Positions 33,867 to 42,033 are shown, counted from the first letter of the stretch. The stretch is DNA of 64,000 nucleotides from Pseudoclavibacter sp. AY1H1 (GCF_002931055.1 NZ_PSXX01000009.1:122004-186003), one strand, 5' to 3'. Notes: generated by a model not told the origin, from the letters alone. Made by a program: numbers and translations.

Positions 33867-34715
33867 TCACACCAGCGGGCGGTCGCGGCGGATGCGCCAG
33901 CGCACGTCGGCCAGCAGCAGCCGGTACACGAGGCCGGAGGCGGCGAGCGGGAGCACGCGTTCGATGCGCACGAAGACGGCGCGCTGCCGCCGGAACCACG
34001 TCTCGTCGGCCGGCGTCCACCTGACGCGGAGCGCGCGCCGGAACTCGGGCGGCAGGAAGCCGACCGTGAGACGCTGATGCCAGGCCCGCATCCGCTCGGG
34101 AAGCACCGCCGCGGCAAATTCGAGCCTGGCGATGTCGAGCAGGTAGCTTCGCACCTCGTCGTCGATGCGCAGCTTCGTGAGCTCGCCGCGCCAGTACTCC
34201 TCGAAAGCGGCGGTGCTGCCCGGCCACGCGCTCGGCGGCATCTGCAGGGTGGTTCCGAAGACGCGCCCTTCGAGCAGGAAACGCTCCGCGGATGCACCGG
34301 CCTGTGGGCCTTCGACGAGCTCGAGCACGTCGCGGGAGCCCACGAACAGGCATGCCGCGACCCAGCGCTGCAGGTCGACGCGGAGGGCCGAGTACTCCTC
34401 GGTGGCTCGCGGGTCACGGTCGGAGCGTACTTGCGCGTGCTGCCGCGTGACCGCCCTGCGGTACGCACGGCGCTCCTCCACGGTGCCGAGGACGGCCACG
34501 GCAAGGTAGCTCAGGGTCGTCCTGGTGCGCTTGATTGGGTGCGCGTCGAGGCGCCCACTCGTGACGCGGCTGTGCGCGACCCCCTGACCGACGGCGGGGT
34601 TGGAGAGCTGCATGATGACGTTCGCGGCCCCCATGGCCAGGGCGAGCAGGCGTGAGCTGCGTGGGAGCTCGACGCACACGAGGTCATCGATGGAGGCGGC
34701 GGTCCACGTCTCCAT
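33867..34715 (-). CDS. MpaB-type oxygenase family protein (DUF2236)
   Basis: This 282-residue protein matches the family of latex-clearing-like and MpaB oxygenases, which are haem proteins. The blocks LSNPAVGQGVAHSRV, RTRTTLSYLAVAVLGTVEERRAYRRAV and QHAQV carry the Arg and His positions typical of the family. A WVAACLFVGS segment and a C-terminal amphipathic helix follow. The substrate is unknown. ATG 34715 has GGGGGAG upstream, but that site lies in a small GC hairpin. It lies 34 bp after the marR gene on the same strand. Confidence 0.82.
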   Translation of the reverse strand: METWTAASIDDLVCVELPRSSRLLALAMGAANVIMQLSNPAVGQGVAHSRVTSGRLDAHPIKRTRTTLSYLAVAVLGTVEERRAYRRAVTRQHAQVRSDRDPRATEEYSALRVDLQRWVAACLFVGSRDVLELVEGPQAGASAERFLLEGRVFGTTLQMPPSAWPGSTAAFEEYWRGELTKLRIDDEVRSYLLDIARLEFAAAVLPERMRAWHQRLTVGFLPPEFRRALRVRWTPADETWFRRQRAVFVRIERVLPLAASGLVYRLLLADVRWRIRRDRPLV

Positions 34716-34723
34716 CAGTCACT

Positions 34724-34737
34724 CCCCCGCTCGGGGG
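34724..34737 (-). promoter_or_regulatory. Hairpin covering the ribosome site of the MpaB-type gene
   Basis: CCCCCG-CT-CGGGGG can fold so that the GGGGGAG Shine-Dalgarno sequence pairs with upstream C residues, 9 bp before the ATG. It may damp translation or act as a weak attenuator between marR and the oxygenase gene. Confidence 0.35.
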
Positions 34738-34749
34738 CTGCTGAAAAGG

Positions 34750-35157
34750 TCACGCGTCGTGAGAGGTCAGGCTCTTCGCGATGGCCTTCAGCTCGGTGCT
34801 GCTGCAGCCGGCGAGCGGCGATGCGCGCTTGAGCGCTGCGATCGCGAGCTTGCGCACCCGCTTGCCCTCGGTGGTCAGCGTCAGCACCCGCGAGCGTCGG
34901 TCATGCTCGCTCTCCCGGCGCTCGACGAGGCCGCGATCGACGAGGCGGTCGGAGACGAAGGTGAGGTTCGAGGCGTTGCAGTGCAGCTTGGTCGCGAGCT
35001 CTTTCATCGCGGGAGGCTGCGCGTCCGGATCGATCGCCCAGAGCGCCTGCGCGGTCGGGAAGGTGAGCCCGAGCGCTTCGAGTTCCCGCTCAGCAGCCAC
35101 ATTGGTGCTCTGCGCGGTTTCGTAGACGGCACGCATCGCCCGTTCCAGCGAATCCAT
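34750..35157 (-). CDS. MarR-family transcriptional regulator
   Basis: This 135-residue regulator has a winged helix with MKELATKLHCNASNLTFVSDRLVDRGLVERRESEHDRRSRVLTLTTEG. It begins at ATG 35157 after AAGGTAC. It diverges from the SDR gene across an 89-bp spacer with palindromes and probably represses that gene. The oxygenase gene downstream is likely co-transcribed. Confidence 0.93.
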   Translation of the reverse strand: MDSLERAMRAVYETAQSTNVAAERELEALGLTFPTAQALWAIDPDAQPPAMKELATKLHCNASNLTFVSDRLVDRGLVERRESEHDRRSRVLTLTTEGKRVRKLAIAALKRASPLAGCSSTELKAIAKSLTSHDA

Positions 35158-35177
35158 ATTCAGTACCTTACGCCACG

Positions 35178-35228
35178 GAAATATTTCAGCAATCGAAGCG
35201 TTGTACTCTGAGTCTCGAAACGTTCGAG
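35178..35228. promoter_or_regulatory. Palindromes in the MarR/SDR divergent spacer
   Basis: GAAATATTTC (35178-35187) is a perfect palindrome. CTCGA-AACGT-TCGAG (35214-35228) is a second, 12 bp before the SDR ribosome-binding region. They are candidate MarR sites controlling both directions. Confidence 0.5.
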
Positions 35229-35246
35229 GCTTGAAGGAGTGTGACG

Positions 35247-36173
35247 ATGAAGACCTTCGCCATCACCGGTGCCACGCAGGGTGTCGGCTACTTCGCCGCG
35301 GAAGAGCTCGCACGCCGCGGCCACCACGTCGTGCTGCTCGGGCGCAGCATCGAGAAACTCAACACGGCCCTGATCTCCATCACCGAGCAGGTGCCGGATG
35401 CGAGCACGAGCCGCATCGTCCTCAACCTCACGTCGAGCGAGTCGATCGCGAGCGCGGCCGCTTCGCTGAGCTCCCGCGAGCGCCTCGACGGGGTGCTGCT
35501 GAACGCCGCGCACATGGCTCCGGGAACGCAGCGCGAGCACGATGCGGCCGGTCGCGAGCTCACGATGTCGACCAACCACCTCGGCCACTTCGAGTTCACG
35601 GCTCAGCTCATGGATGCGCTGGTCGCCCCGAAGCCCGCAGCCCACGGCGATGCGGCGGAGATCAGCCGGGTTGTGGCCGTCGGCAGCCTCGCCACCCGCA
35701 TCTACCCGTTCGACCTCGAGGACTGGCAGAGCACGCACCTGTACGAGCCGCGCCGCGCCTACGCCGCGTCGAAGCACGCGCTCGAGATGTTCACGTTCGA
35801 GCTCGACCGTCGCCTGCGAGCAGCCGGCGCCCCCGCGGAGGCGCTGGTCGTCGACCCGGGCATCCCCGTCAACGGGGCAACCCCAGTGCGCACGGGCGTG
35901 AACGAGCCGACCGCCTGGCAGCGCTTCGCGTCGCGCCTCGCCGGACCATTCGCGCACGGGAAGCATCGCGCTGCGGCTATCGCCGTGCACGCGCTGACGA
36001 GCGACACGGTCGCCGGTGGCGACTACCTCGGCCCGGCGCGCACCGTGCGCGGCGCCCCCGTGAAGCTGGACAAGCCGACCACGCAGCGCGACCGCGAGCG
36101 GGCCGAGCGCCTGTGGCAGCTGAGCGAGGAATCGACCTCAGCGACGTTTCGCCTGAGCGAGACGGTCGCCTGA
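35247..36173 (+). CDS. SDR-family NAD(P)-dependent oxidoreductase
   Basis: This 308-residue short-chain dehydrogenase has the cofactor motif TGATQGVG and NAA in LLNAAHM. The catalytic Ser is in AVGSLATR, with the catalytic Tyr and Lys in YAASKHALE. I chose ATG 35247, since AAGGAG is 7 bp upstream; a GTG at 35241 sits too close to that site. It is similar to the retinol/protochlorophyllide-type SDRs. It is probably controlled by the divergent MarR. Confidence 0.92.
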   Translation: MKTFAITGATQGVGYFAAEELARRGHHVVLLGRSIEKLNTALISITEQVPDASTSRIVLNLTSSESIASAAASLSSRERLDGVLLNAAHMAPGTQREHDAAGRELTMSTNHLGHFEFTAQLMDALVAPKPAAHGDAAEISRVVAVGSLATRIYPFDLEDWQSTHLYEPRRAYAASKHALEMFTFELDRRLRAAGAPAEALVVDPGIPVNGATPVRTGVNEPTAWQRFASRLAGPFAHGKHRAAAIAVHALTSDTVAGGDYLGPARTVRGAPVKLDKPTTQRDRERAERLWQLSEESTSATFRLSETVA

Positions 36174-36233
36174 GCCTGAGCGAGGCGGTCACCTCGGCCT
36201 GAGCGGGACGTTCGCCAAGAAGAGCACGACAGT

Positions 36234-36947
36234 TCACACGATCATGGCGTCGCCGGTCCGGGCGAGGTGCTCCCGCAGCGTGAGCTCCGGCTCGCTCCGG
36301 CGCGCCCGCTGGTAGGCGGAGAACTGCACCTGTTGGCGGAGGGTCGTGCCGAGGCGGATGCTCGTGGCCCGCGATCGCTCGGCGTCTCTGAGCTGCAGGG
36401 CGTGCATGAGCACCTCGTTGGCTCGATCTCCAGGCACGAACACGACCCCGTCCTCGTCGCCGAAGACGACGTCGCGCGTGCGCACGGTGTGCTCCCCGAA
36501 CTCCGCGGACGAGAACGTGCTGCGCCGACGCTCGTCGAGGCGCGCGGGACCTGCGGGCAGCGAACCCAGGCTGAACACCGGGAACCCTGCGCGGCGAACC
36601 TCGCGCGTGTCCCGATGCAGTCCCCAGATGGCGATGCCCGCGAGCCCTGCCGCCTTCGCCTCGAGCACGATGAGGCCGCCGACGCAGCTCTCGTCGGTGC
36701 GGCCCTGGTTGTCGACGACCAGCACGTCGCCGGGGTGCGCCCGATCCATGGCCTCGAGGAGGACGTCGACGCTGCCGAAGTGGCGAACGGGAAGGCAGCG
36801 TCCCGCGAGCCGCGGCGCGTCCTCCGACACGGGCCTCACCGCCGCGGGCCCGCAGCGCGCGGCTACCCCGGCCCGCACGCTCCCGTCGGCGACGTGCGCG
36901 GTCGAAAGCCCCGTCGCACCGGTCCACAATTGCGCGATCTCCTGCAC
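36234..36947 (-). CDS. RraA-like family protein (HMG aldolase/oxaloacetate decarboxylase fold)
   Basis: This 237-residue protein shows RraA/HMG-aldolase blocks: HPGDVLVVDNQGRTDESCVGGLIVLEAKAAGLAGIAIWGLHRDT and VVFGDEDGVVFVP. The conserved Arg/Asp that bind substrate carbonyl and metal are in GLHRDTREV and FGDEDG. The family includes 4-hydroxy-4-methyl-2-oxoglutarate aldolase and RNase E regulators. In actinobacteria an aldolase or decarboxylase role is likelier. It diverges from the AlaRS-like gene. Confidence 0.88.
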   Translation of the reverse strand: MQEIAQLWTGATGLSTAHVADGSVRAGVAARCGPAAVRPVSEDAPRLAGRCLPVRHFGSVDVLLEAMDRAHPGDVLVVDNQGRTDESCVGGLIVLEAKAAGLAGIAIWGLHRDTREVRRAGFPVFSLGSLPAGPARLDERRRSTFSSAEFGEHTVRTRDVVFGDEDGVVFVPGDRANEVLMHALQLRDAERSRATSIRLGTTLRQQVQFSAYQRARRSEPELTLREHLARTGDAMIV

Positions 36948-36973
36948 AGACGACTCCCCTGAACCTCACTCGA

Positions 36974-36991
36974 GCACTCGTCGCCGAGTGC
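36974..36991. promoter_or_regulatory. GCACTCG hairpin between RraA-like and AlaRS-like genes
   Basis: GCACTCG-TCGC-CGAGTGC forms a 7-bp stem in the 107-bp divergent spacer, 64 bp before the AlaRS-like ATG. Operator or leader structure; no T-box features (specifier loop, UGGN bulge) were recognised. Confidence 0.3.
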
Positions 36992-37054
36992 CTGAACGCC
37001 CCCACGTTCGGCGAGATCACGATACGACATCCGGAGTTGTGAAACACTCTCCAC

Positions 37055-38503
37055 ATGGACGCGCATGAGATTCGCAATGCCTACCTCGACTACCAGGAGC
37101 GACTCGGGCACGTCAGGATCGACAGAGCCCCGCTGATCCCCCGCGGGGACGGGTCGACGCTCTTCACCGGGAGCGGCATGCAGGCCCTTCTCCCCTACCT
37201 TCTCGGCGAAGACCACCCCGCCGGAACGCGCCTCACCGACAGCCAGCCCTGCGTGCGCGCGCAGGACATCGAGGACGTCGGCGACAACCGCCACACGACG
37301 TTCTTCGAGATGCTCGGCAACTGGAGCCTCGGCGACTACTTCAAGGCCGAGCAGATCCCCGCGTTCCTGTCGTTCCTCGTCGACGAGGTCGGCATCGACC
37401 CGAACCGTCTCTACGTGACCGCGTTCATCGGCGACGAGGCCGCGGGCATCCCGCGGGACGACGAGGCCGCCCGCATCTGGCAGGCGGCCTTCGCAGAGCG
37501 CGGCATCGAAGCCGGCATCGTCGAGATGGGGAGCCAGGCGGACGGCGACGCTCGCGGCGTGAACCCCGGCGAGCGCATCTTCTTCTACGACGGCGGCGAG
37601 AACTGGTGGTCGCGTGGCGGATCGCTCGAGGCGACCCCCATCGGAGACCCCTGCGGCCCCGACAGCGAGGTCTTCTACGACTTCGGACCGGAGAACCACG
37701 ACCCCTCATACGGTCGCGCGCACCCGGCGAGCGACAGCGGCCAGTTCATGGAGATCGGCAATCAGGTCTTCATGCAGTACCGGCGCGTCGAAGACGGCTC
37801 CTTCGTCGAGCTCGAACGACGCAACGTCGACTTCGGCGGTGGGCTCGAGCGCATCGCCGCGGCCGCTATCCACTCCCCCGACGTGTTCCGGATCTCGCTC
37901 CTGCGCCCGATCGTCGAGCAGATCGAGCAGCTGAGCGGCAAGAGCTACGAAGAGCACACGCTCTCGATGCGCATCATCGCCGACCACCTGCGCGGGGCGA
38001 CGTTCCTGGCGGTCGACGGGGTCGTGCCGTCGAACAAGGAGCAGGGGTACGTCATGCGCCGCCTCGTACGTCGCGCGATCCGCGAGGCCCTCATCCTCGG
38101 GATCTCCGAGAACTTCTTCGCGGAGCTCGTGCCGACGATCGCCGACCTCTACGTGGATGACTACCCGGAGGTGCGCGAGCGTCGCGAGGACGTCGTCGCG
38201 GTGCTCGTCAAGGAGGAGCGCTCGTTCCGCCGCACCCTCAAGGGCGGCCTCAAGGCGCTCGCCGCGTACAAGGGGTCGACGCTCACCGGCGCCGACGTGT
38301 TCCTGCTCTCCGACACGCACGGGTTCCCGCGTGAGCTGAGCGTCGAGGAAGCCAGACGACAGGGCATTGACGTCGATGTGGCCTGGGAGGCGGAGTTCCT
38401 GGAAGCCCTCGAGGAGCAGCGGGCCCGCTCACGCGGAGCCACGAAGCTCGGCGCGGCTGGACTCCCGCACCAGGAGCCTCAGGCCCCCAAGGGCCAGGGA
38501 TGA
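37055..38503 (+). CDS. Short alanyl-tRNA synthetase-like protein without editing domain
   Basis: This 482-residue class II synthetase core is roughly half the usual AlaRS length of about 870-890. The N-terminus LFTGSGMQALLPYLLGEDHPAG, motif 2 HTTFFEMLGNWSLGDYFK, SRGGSLEATPIGDPCGPDSEVFYDF, FMEIGNQVFMQY and NVDFGGGLERIAAA are all AlaRS. The tRNA-binding helices GYVMRRLVRRAIREALI are kept. The Thr/Ser editing domain and the C-Ala domain are absent. The wording of these motifs resembles AlaRS of candidate-phyla bacteria more than actinobacterial AlaRS (from memory), suggesting transfer. No good ribosome site was seen. Its stop overlaps the next ATG. Confidence 0.85.
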   Translation: MDAHEIRNAYLDYQERLGHVRIDRAPLIPRGDGSTLFTGSGMQALLPYLLGEDHPAGTRLTDSQPCVRAQDIEDVGDNRHTTFFEMLGNWSLGDYFKAEQIPAFLSFLVDEVGIDPNRLYVTAFIGDEAAGIPRDDEAARIWQAAFAERGIEAGIVEMGSQADGDARGVNPGERIFFYDGGENWWSRGGSLEATPIGDPCGPDSEVFYDFGPENHDPSYGRAHPASDSGQFMEIGNQVFMQYRRVEDGSFVELERRNVDFGGGLERIAAAAIHSPDVFRISLLRPIVEQIEQLSGKSYEEHTLSMRIIADHLRGATFLAVDGVVPSNKEQGYVMRRLVRRAIREALILGISENFFAELVPTIADLYVDDYPEVRERREDVVAVLVKEERSFRRTLKGGLKALAAYKGSTLTGADVFLLSDTHGFPRELSVEEARRQGIDVDVAWEAEFLEALEEQRARSRGATKLGAAGLPHQEPQAPKGQG

Positions 38504-39171
38504 TGTTCCGCTGGCGTCGCAGAGCTCGGACGGCTTCCACGAGTCAGCAGACGAAGCCCAAGAAGAAGACGGGGCTGCCTCCGGTCATTTTCCCTGAGCT
38601 CTCCGAGGCCATCGACGACGGCCTGCTGCTGGCGATGCGCATCGTTCGACTCGACGTGAAGAACTCGATCATCAAGCGGACCGTCGGCGAGAAGGTGCCG
38701 TTCGCTGCCGCCGACTATCGCGAGGCGGCGAACGCCTCGCTCGACCGGGTGCTCAAGGAGCTGCGGTACTCGGCGGAGCGCGTGGCCGGGGTTCGGGACC
38801 GCGCGCGACCAGGCAGATCGCTGAGCGCCCACGACTACCGGCACGCGGACATCGAGACGCTGAGCTTCCGCGAGCGGGCCTCGCAGGCGGTGAGCGAGCG
38901 CATCGAAGCGGACCGCGAGGACGAGGCGTTCATCGACGGGCTCATCGAGCAGGCGCGAGCTGACGCGTGGACCGAGATCTCAGCGCACATCGAGCACGAG
39001 CTGCTCGACCCGTGGTCGAAGGGCAGCCCGCGGATGCAGCTGCCGACCTCGCCAGAGGACGACCCGGAACGCGCCGATCGCTTCGACGACCTCGAGAAGG
39101 AGCTGCGGAAGCTCGCGCGCGAGGCGAAGATTCAGGAGCGACGCGAGTCCAAGCAGCGCGACCGCTCCTGA
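38500..39171 (+). CDS. Conserved hypothetical protein, helical and highly charged
   Basis: This 223-residue cytoplasmic protein overlaps the AlaRS-like stop by ATGA. It has a basic N-terminal stretch (FRWRRRARTASTSQQTKPKKK), then long amphipathic helices rich in Glu, Arg and Ala, with the element SAHDYRHADIETLSFRERASQAVSERI. Similar Microbacteriaceae proteins are sometimes labelled asparagine synthase, but no synthetase or amidotransferase motif is visible. Coupling to the AlaRS-like gene may be functional. Confidence 0.75.
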   Translation: MMFRWRRRARTASTSQQTKPKKKTGLPPVIFPELSEAIDDGLLLAMRIVRLDVKNSIIKRTVGEKVPFAAADYREAANASLDRVLKELRYSAERVAGVRDRARPGRSLSAHDYRHADIETLSFRERASQAVSERIEADREDEAFIDGLIEQARADAWTEISAHIEHELLDPWSKGSPRMQLPTSPEDDPERADRFDDLEKELRKLAREAKIQERRESKQRDRS

Positions 39172-39227
39172 CCTTGCTCCCCCGGCGCTGCGGGCAGACG
39201 CTCTCGGCCGTCGGCGTCCGCACGCCG

Positions 39228-39884
39228 CTACTTGGCGAGGATCGTGTAGAGCGCCTTGCGGGCGTCGTCCAGGACCTTGGTGGCCTCCTGCTGCTGCTCC
39301 TCGGTCGCACCGAGGCGGAACTGCTGCATGACGCCCATGAACTGCATGGCGGATTCGCGCAGGCCGCTCGCGGACTCTGACATCCCGGCGACGCCGCGCC
39401 AGCCCTGCTCGAGCTCCTCGGCGTGCTCGGCCACGTAGGTGCGGCCCGATTCGCTCAGCTCGAAGACCGGCTTCTTCTCAGTGCCGCCCTGCTCGATGAG
39501 GTCTTCGTCGACGAGCTGCTGCAGTGTCGGGTAGACGGAGCCGGGGCTTGGGCGCCAGACGCCGTCGGTCTTCTCCGCGATGCCCTTGATGAGGCCGTAG
39601 CCGTTGGAGGGGCCTTCCGCGAGGAGGGAGAGGATGGCGGCGCGGACGTCGCCCTTGCCTGCCCGGCGGTGGCCGCGTGGGCCGAACTTCGGGCCGAAGC
39701 CTGGACCGTGACCGGCCCCCGGACCGAATCCTGGGCCGAATCCTCGTCCAGGGCCGAATCCGTGCGAGAAGCGACGGACGCGCTCGTCCTGTGCGGCCTC
39801 GTGGCCGAACCCGTGGCCCTGCTCGTGGGAGCGGCCTCGCTCTGCGTCGAACGGGTGGTGGTTGTGGGTGAAGTGCTTTCGCAT
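39228..39884 (-). CDS. PadR-family transcriptional regulator with Gly/Pro/His-rich N-terminus
   Basis: This 218-residue regulator starts at ATG 39884 after GAAAGG. An N-terminal segment of about 75 residues is rich in His, Gly, Phe and Pro (repeated FGPG units). The PadR winged helix follows (GDVRAAILSLLAEGPSNGYGLIKGIAEKTDGVWRPSPGSVYPTLQQLVDEDLIEQ), then a C-terminal helical dimerisation part. The His-rich tail could bind metal. Two CGATATATCG sites upstream suggest autoregulation. No efflux gene, the usual PadR target, is adjacent. Confidence 0.92.
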   Translation of the reverse strand: MRKHFTHNHHPFDAERGRSHEQGHGFGHEAAQDERVRRFSHGFGPGRGFGPGFGPGAGHGPGFGPKFGPRGHRRAGKGDVRAAILSLLAEGPSNGYGLIKGIAEKTDGVWRPSPGSVYPTLQQLVDEDLIEQGGTEKKPVFELSESGRTYVAEHAEELEQGWRGVAGMSESASGLRESAMQFMGVMQQFRLGATEEQQQEATKVLDDARKALYTILAK

Positions 39885-39931
39885 GGTGAACCTTTCTGCC
39901 GGAGCTGCACCGTGCAACTCCGATAGCTCGA

Positions 39932-39970
39932 CGATATATCGGAGAAGAGTCGCTGTCAAGCGATATATCG
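39932..39970. promoter_or_regulatory. Twin PadR operators
   Basis: CGATATATCG, a perfect 10-bp palindrome, occurs at 39932-39941 and 39961-39970, each followed by GAGAA, 29 bp apart. They are the only AT-rich palindromes nearby and sit in the padR promoter region. Confidence 0.7.
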
Positions 39971-39998
39971 GAGAATGTTCGAGAGGTTCGGGAAGCGC

Positions 39999-40424
39999 TC
40001 AGGCACGCGCGTCGCGGCGCCTCCGGAGCTCGGGCATGACGCACTCGCTGAGCAACGGCGCGAGATCGGCCAGGTCAGCTCCAGGGGCCGGATACGCATC
40101 CACCCAGCGCAGCTCCGCGATCTCGGCGCGAGCCCGTGGCGTCCCGCTCAGCTCTGCCAGGTAGACCGTGCCGATGAGGCCGGTCGCCACCTCGTTCGCG
40201 GCCGCGGTCGTCCACTCCCCGAGGAGCGTCACGTCGGCGTCGTCGAGCACGATCCCCACCTCCTCCTCGATCTCGCGAAGAGCCGCCGCCTTCGGCGACT
40301 CCCCCGGCTCGAGCTTCCCGCCGGGGAGCATGAACTTCGTCGTCCCGCGTTTGCGGACCGTGAGCACCTGCCCCTCGGGATCCTCGAAGCAGATGGCGGC
40401 GACAGTCAACACAGAAGCGGGCAC
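39999..40424 (-). CDS. NUDIX hydrolase
   Basis: This 141-residue pyrophosphohydrolase has the Nudix box GGKLEPGESPKAAALREIEEEVGI, preceded by VRKRGTTKFMLP. It probably hydrolyses a damaged or excess nucleoside diphosphate derivative (MutT/ADPRP-like). The best start is GTG 40424, giving VPASVLTVAAICF as the first strand. That codon lies inside the stem of the hairpin at 40416-40450, which would restrict initiation. It precedes padR on the same strand. Confidence 0.88.
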   Translation of the reverse strand: MPASVLTVAAICFEDPEGQVLTVRKRGTTKFMLPGGKLEPGESPKAAALREIEEEVGIVLDDADVTLLGEWTTAAANEVATGLIGTVYLAELSGTPRARAEIAELRWVDAYPAPGADLADLAPLLSECVMPELRRRRDARA

Positions 40425-40450
40425 GCACCAAGGATAGGTGCGTGCCCGCT
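40416..40450 (-). terminator. Hairpin after the HtrA gene, overlapping the NUDIX start
   Basis: AGCGGGCACGCACC (40416-40429) pairs perfectly with 40437-40450 around a 7-nt loop. It lies 33 bp beyond the protease stop and looks like its terminator. The NUDIX GTG (40422-40424) is inside the left arm, so termination and NUDIX translation are mutually constrained. Confidence 0.75.
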
Positions 40451-40482
40451 GGCGCCGAAAGGAGGCGTCGCCGTTCCTGCCG

Positions 40483-41964
40483 CTACTGCCCGAGCTTGCC
40501 CACCGTGACCCGGACCGTCTGCTCCTGGCCGCCGCGCATGAGCACGGCTTCGACCTGCGTTCCCGGCTCGAGGGCACGGATCTGGGCCGTCAGGTCCGTC
40601 GAGCTGGAGACTCGGTGCCCACCGAACGAGGTGATCACGTCACCGGCCTGGATGCCGGCCTGCGCCGCGGGGCCCCCTGCGGTGAGCTGCGTCACGTAAG
40701 CCCCGGCCATGCTCGAGTCGGCCGCGGTCGGGTCGCTGACGCTCGCTCCGAGGAATCCGTGCGAGACGGCGCCGCTCGAGATGAGCTGCTCCGCCACCCG
40801 CTTCACGAGGTTCGAGGGCAGCGAGAAGCCGACGCCGATGTTGCCGGATGCGCTGCCGCTGCTGCTGCCGGCGCCAGCAATCGCCACGTTGATGCCGATA
40901 AGGGCACCGTCCTGGTTGACCAGCGCGCCACCCGAGTTGCCCGGGTTGATGGCGGCATCGGTCTGGATGACCGGGAGGGCGACGGAGGACGAGCCCTGGG
41001 TGCTCGTCTGACCCTCGGACGAGTTCGGGTCGCCGCGCCAGAAGTTGTACGGGCTGTCTTCCTGGGTGCCGTCAGACTGGACCTCCTCCGGAACCGCGGA
41101 GGAGCTGACGAGGATGCCACGGTCGAGCGCGCTCACGACGCCCTCGGTCACCGAGTCGGAGAGCCCGAGCGGAGCGCCGATGGCCACGGCGACATCGCCC
41201 ACATTGAGCGAGTCGGAGTCGGCGAACGTGATGGGGGTCAGCGACGTGTCCTCGACCTTGATGATCGCGAGATCGAGCACGGGGTCGCCGGCGACGAGGG
41301 TCGCAGGCAGCAGGCGGCCGTCGCTCGTCTGGACCGAGAGCTCGGCGTTGCCGGTTGCGCCGTCGATCGTCGCGACGTGGTTGTTCGTGACGATGTACCC
41401 GGAGCCGTCGACGACGACACCGGAGCCGCTCGCCCCCGTCTGACCGGAGGATGCGGAGATCGTGACGACGCTCGGCGAGGCCACCGCGGCGATGCTCGTC
41501 ACGAGTGTCGCGTCCTGCGGGTTGTTGACCGTGATCGACTGCGAGCTGGACGAGCCCGCGGCCACCTGGGACGAGCCGAAGCCGCCGACGACGGCTCCGC
41601 CAACGCCGCCACCGACGACGCCGCCGACAAGGAGGCCCGCGGTGAGGAGCGCGACCGTGCCGAAGCGGCGCTTGCGGGGCTTCGGCGCCTGCGCCGTTGC
41701 CGGCGACCCTGCCGGGCCGAAGCTGTTCGACGGGTACTCGGCGCCCGCGTAGTCCGGGGTCGAGTACTGGGGCGCCGAGTAGTCCTGGTACTGGGGCGCC
41801 TGGTAGCCGGCCGGCGCGTACTGGCCGGGCTGGTACGGGCCGGAGGAGTACTGCGGCGCGAAGGCGTGCGACTGCGAGGACGAGGAGGGCTGCTGAGCGG
41901 AGGACTCGAGGTGCGGCTTGGCGCCGTCCTGCGGGTTCGTTTCCGGGAAGGAGGGGGTGGACAT
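40483..41964 (-). CDS. HtrA/DegP-type membrane serine protease with PDZ domain
   Basis: This 493-residue S1C protease has a Gln/Tyr/Pro-rich cytoplasmic tail (1-95), a basic RKRR stop and one transmembrane helix (about 101-128). An extracytoplasmic trypsin-like domain follows with the triad His196 (TNNHV), Asp231 (DLAII) and Ser344 (GNSGG). A C-terminal PDZ domain (about 405-490) contains GGPAAQAGIQAGDVITSFGG. ATG 41964 follows AAAGGAA. It should degrade or chaperone misfolded exported proteins. The Asp23-like and sigma genes just upstream suggest a common envelope-stress unit. Confidence 0.95.
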   Translation of the reverse strand: MSTPSFPETNPQDGAKPHLESSAQQPSSSSQSHAFAPQYSSGPYQPGQYAPAGYQAPQYQDYSAPQYSTPDYAGAEYPSNSFGPAGSPATAQAPKPRKRRFGTVALLTAGLLVGGVVGGGVGGAVVGGFGSSQVAAGSSSSQSITVNNPQDATLVTSIAAVASPSVVTISASSGQTGASGSGVVVDGSGYIVTNNHVATIDGATGNAELSVQTSDGRLLPATLVAGDPVLDLAIIKVEDTSLTPITFADSDSLNVGDVAVAIGAPLGLSDSVTEGVVSALDRGILVSSSAVPEEVQSDGTQEDSPYNFWRGDPNSSEGQTSTQGSSSVALPVIQTDAAINPGNSGGALVNQDGALIGINVAIAGAGSSSGSASGNIGVGFSLPSNLVKRVAEQLISSGAVSHGFLGASVSDPTAADSSMAGAYVTQLTAGGPAAQAGIQAGDVITSFGGHRVSSSTDLTAQIRALEPGTQVEAVLMRGGQEQTVRVTVGKLGQ

Positions 41965-42033
41965 GTGTGGTTCCTTTCGACACCACTGAGCATCCAACCC
42001 GGGGCTATGGCCTTCCTATGGCGAAGCTGTGGC

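Noticed and set aside
36974..36991. T-box riboswitch before the AlaRS-like gene
   Set aside because: Only a small 7-bp hairpin is present, and the spacer of 107 bp lacks the specifier loop and T-box consensus.
38500..39171. Asparagine synthase
   Set aside because: Relatives are sometimes given this name, but there is no N-terminal Cys glutaminase or ATP-pyrophosphatase motif, and the protein is far too short.
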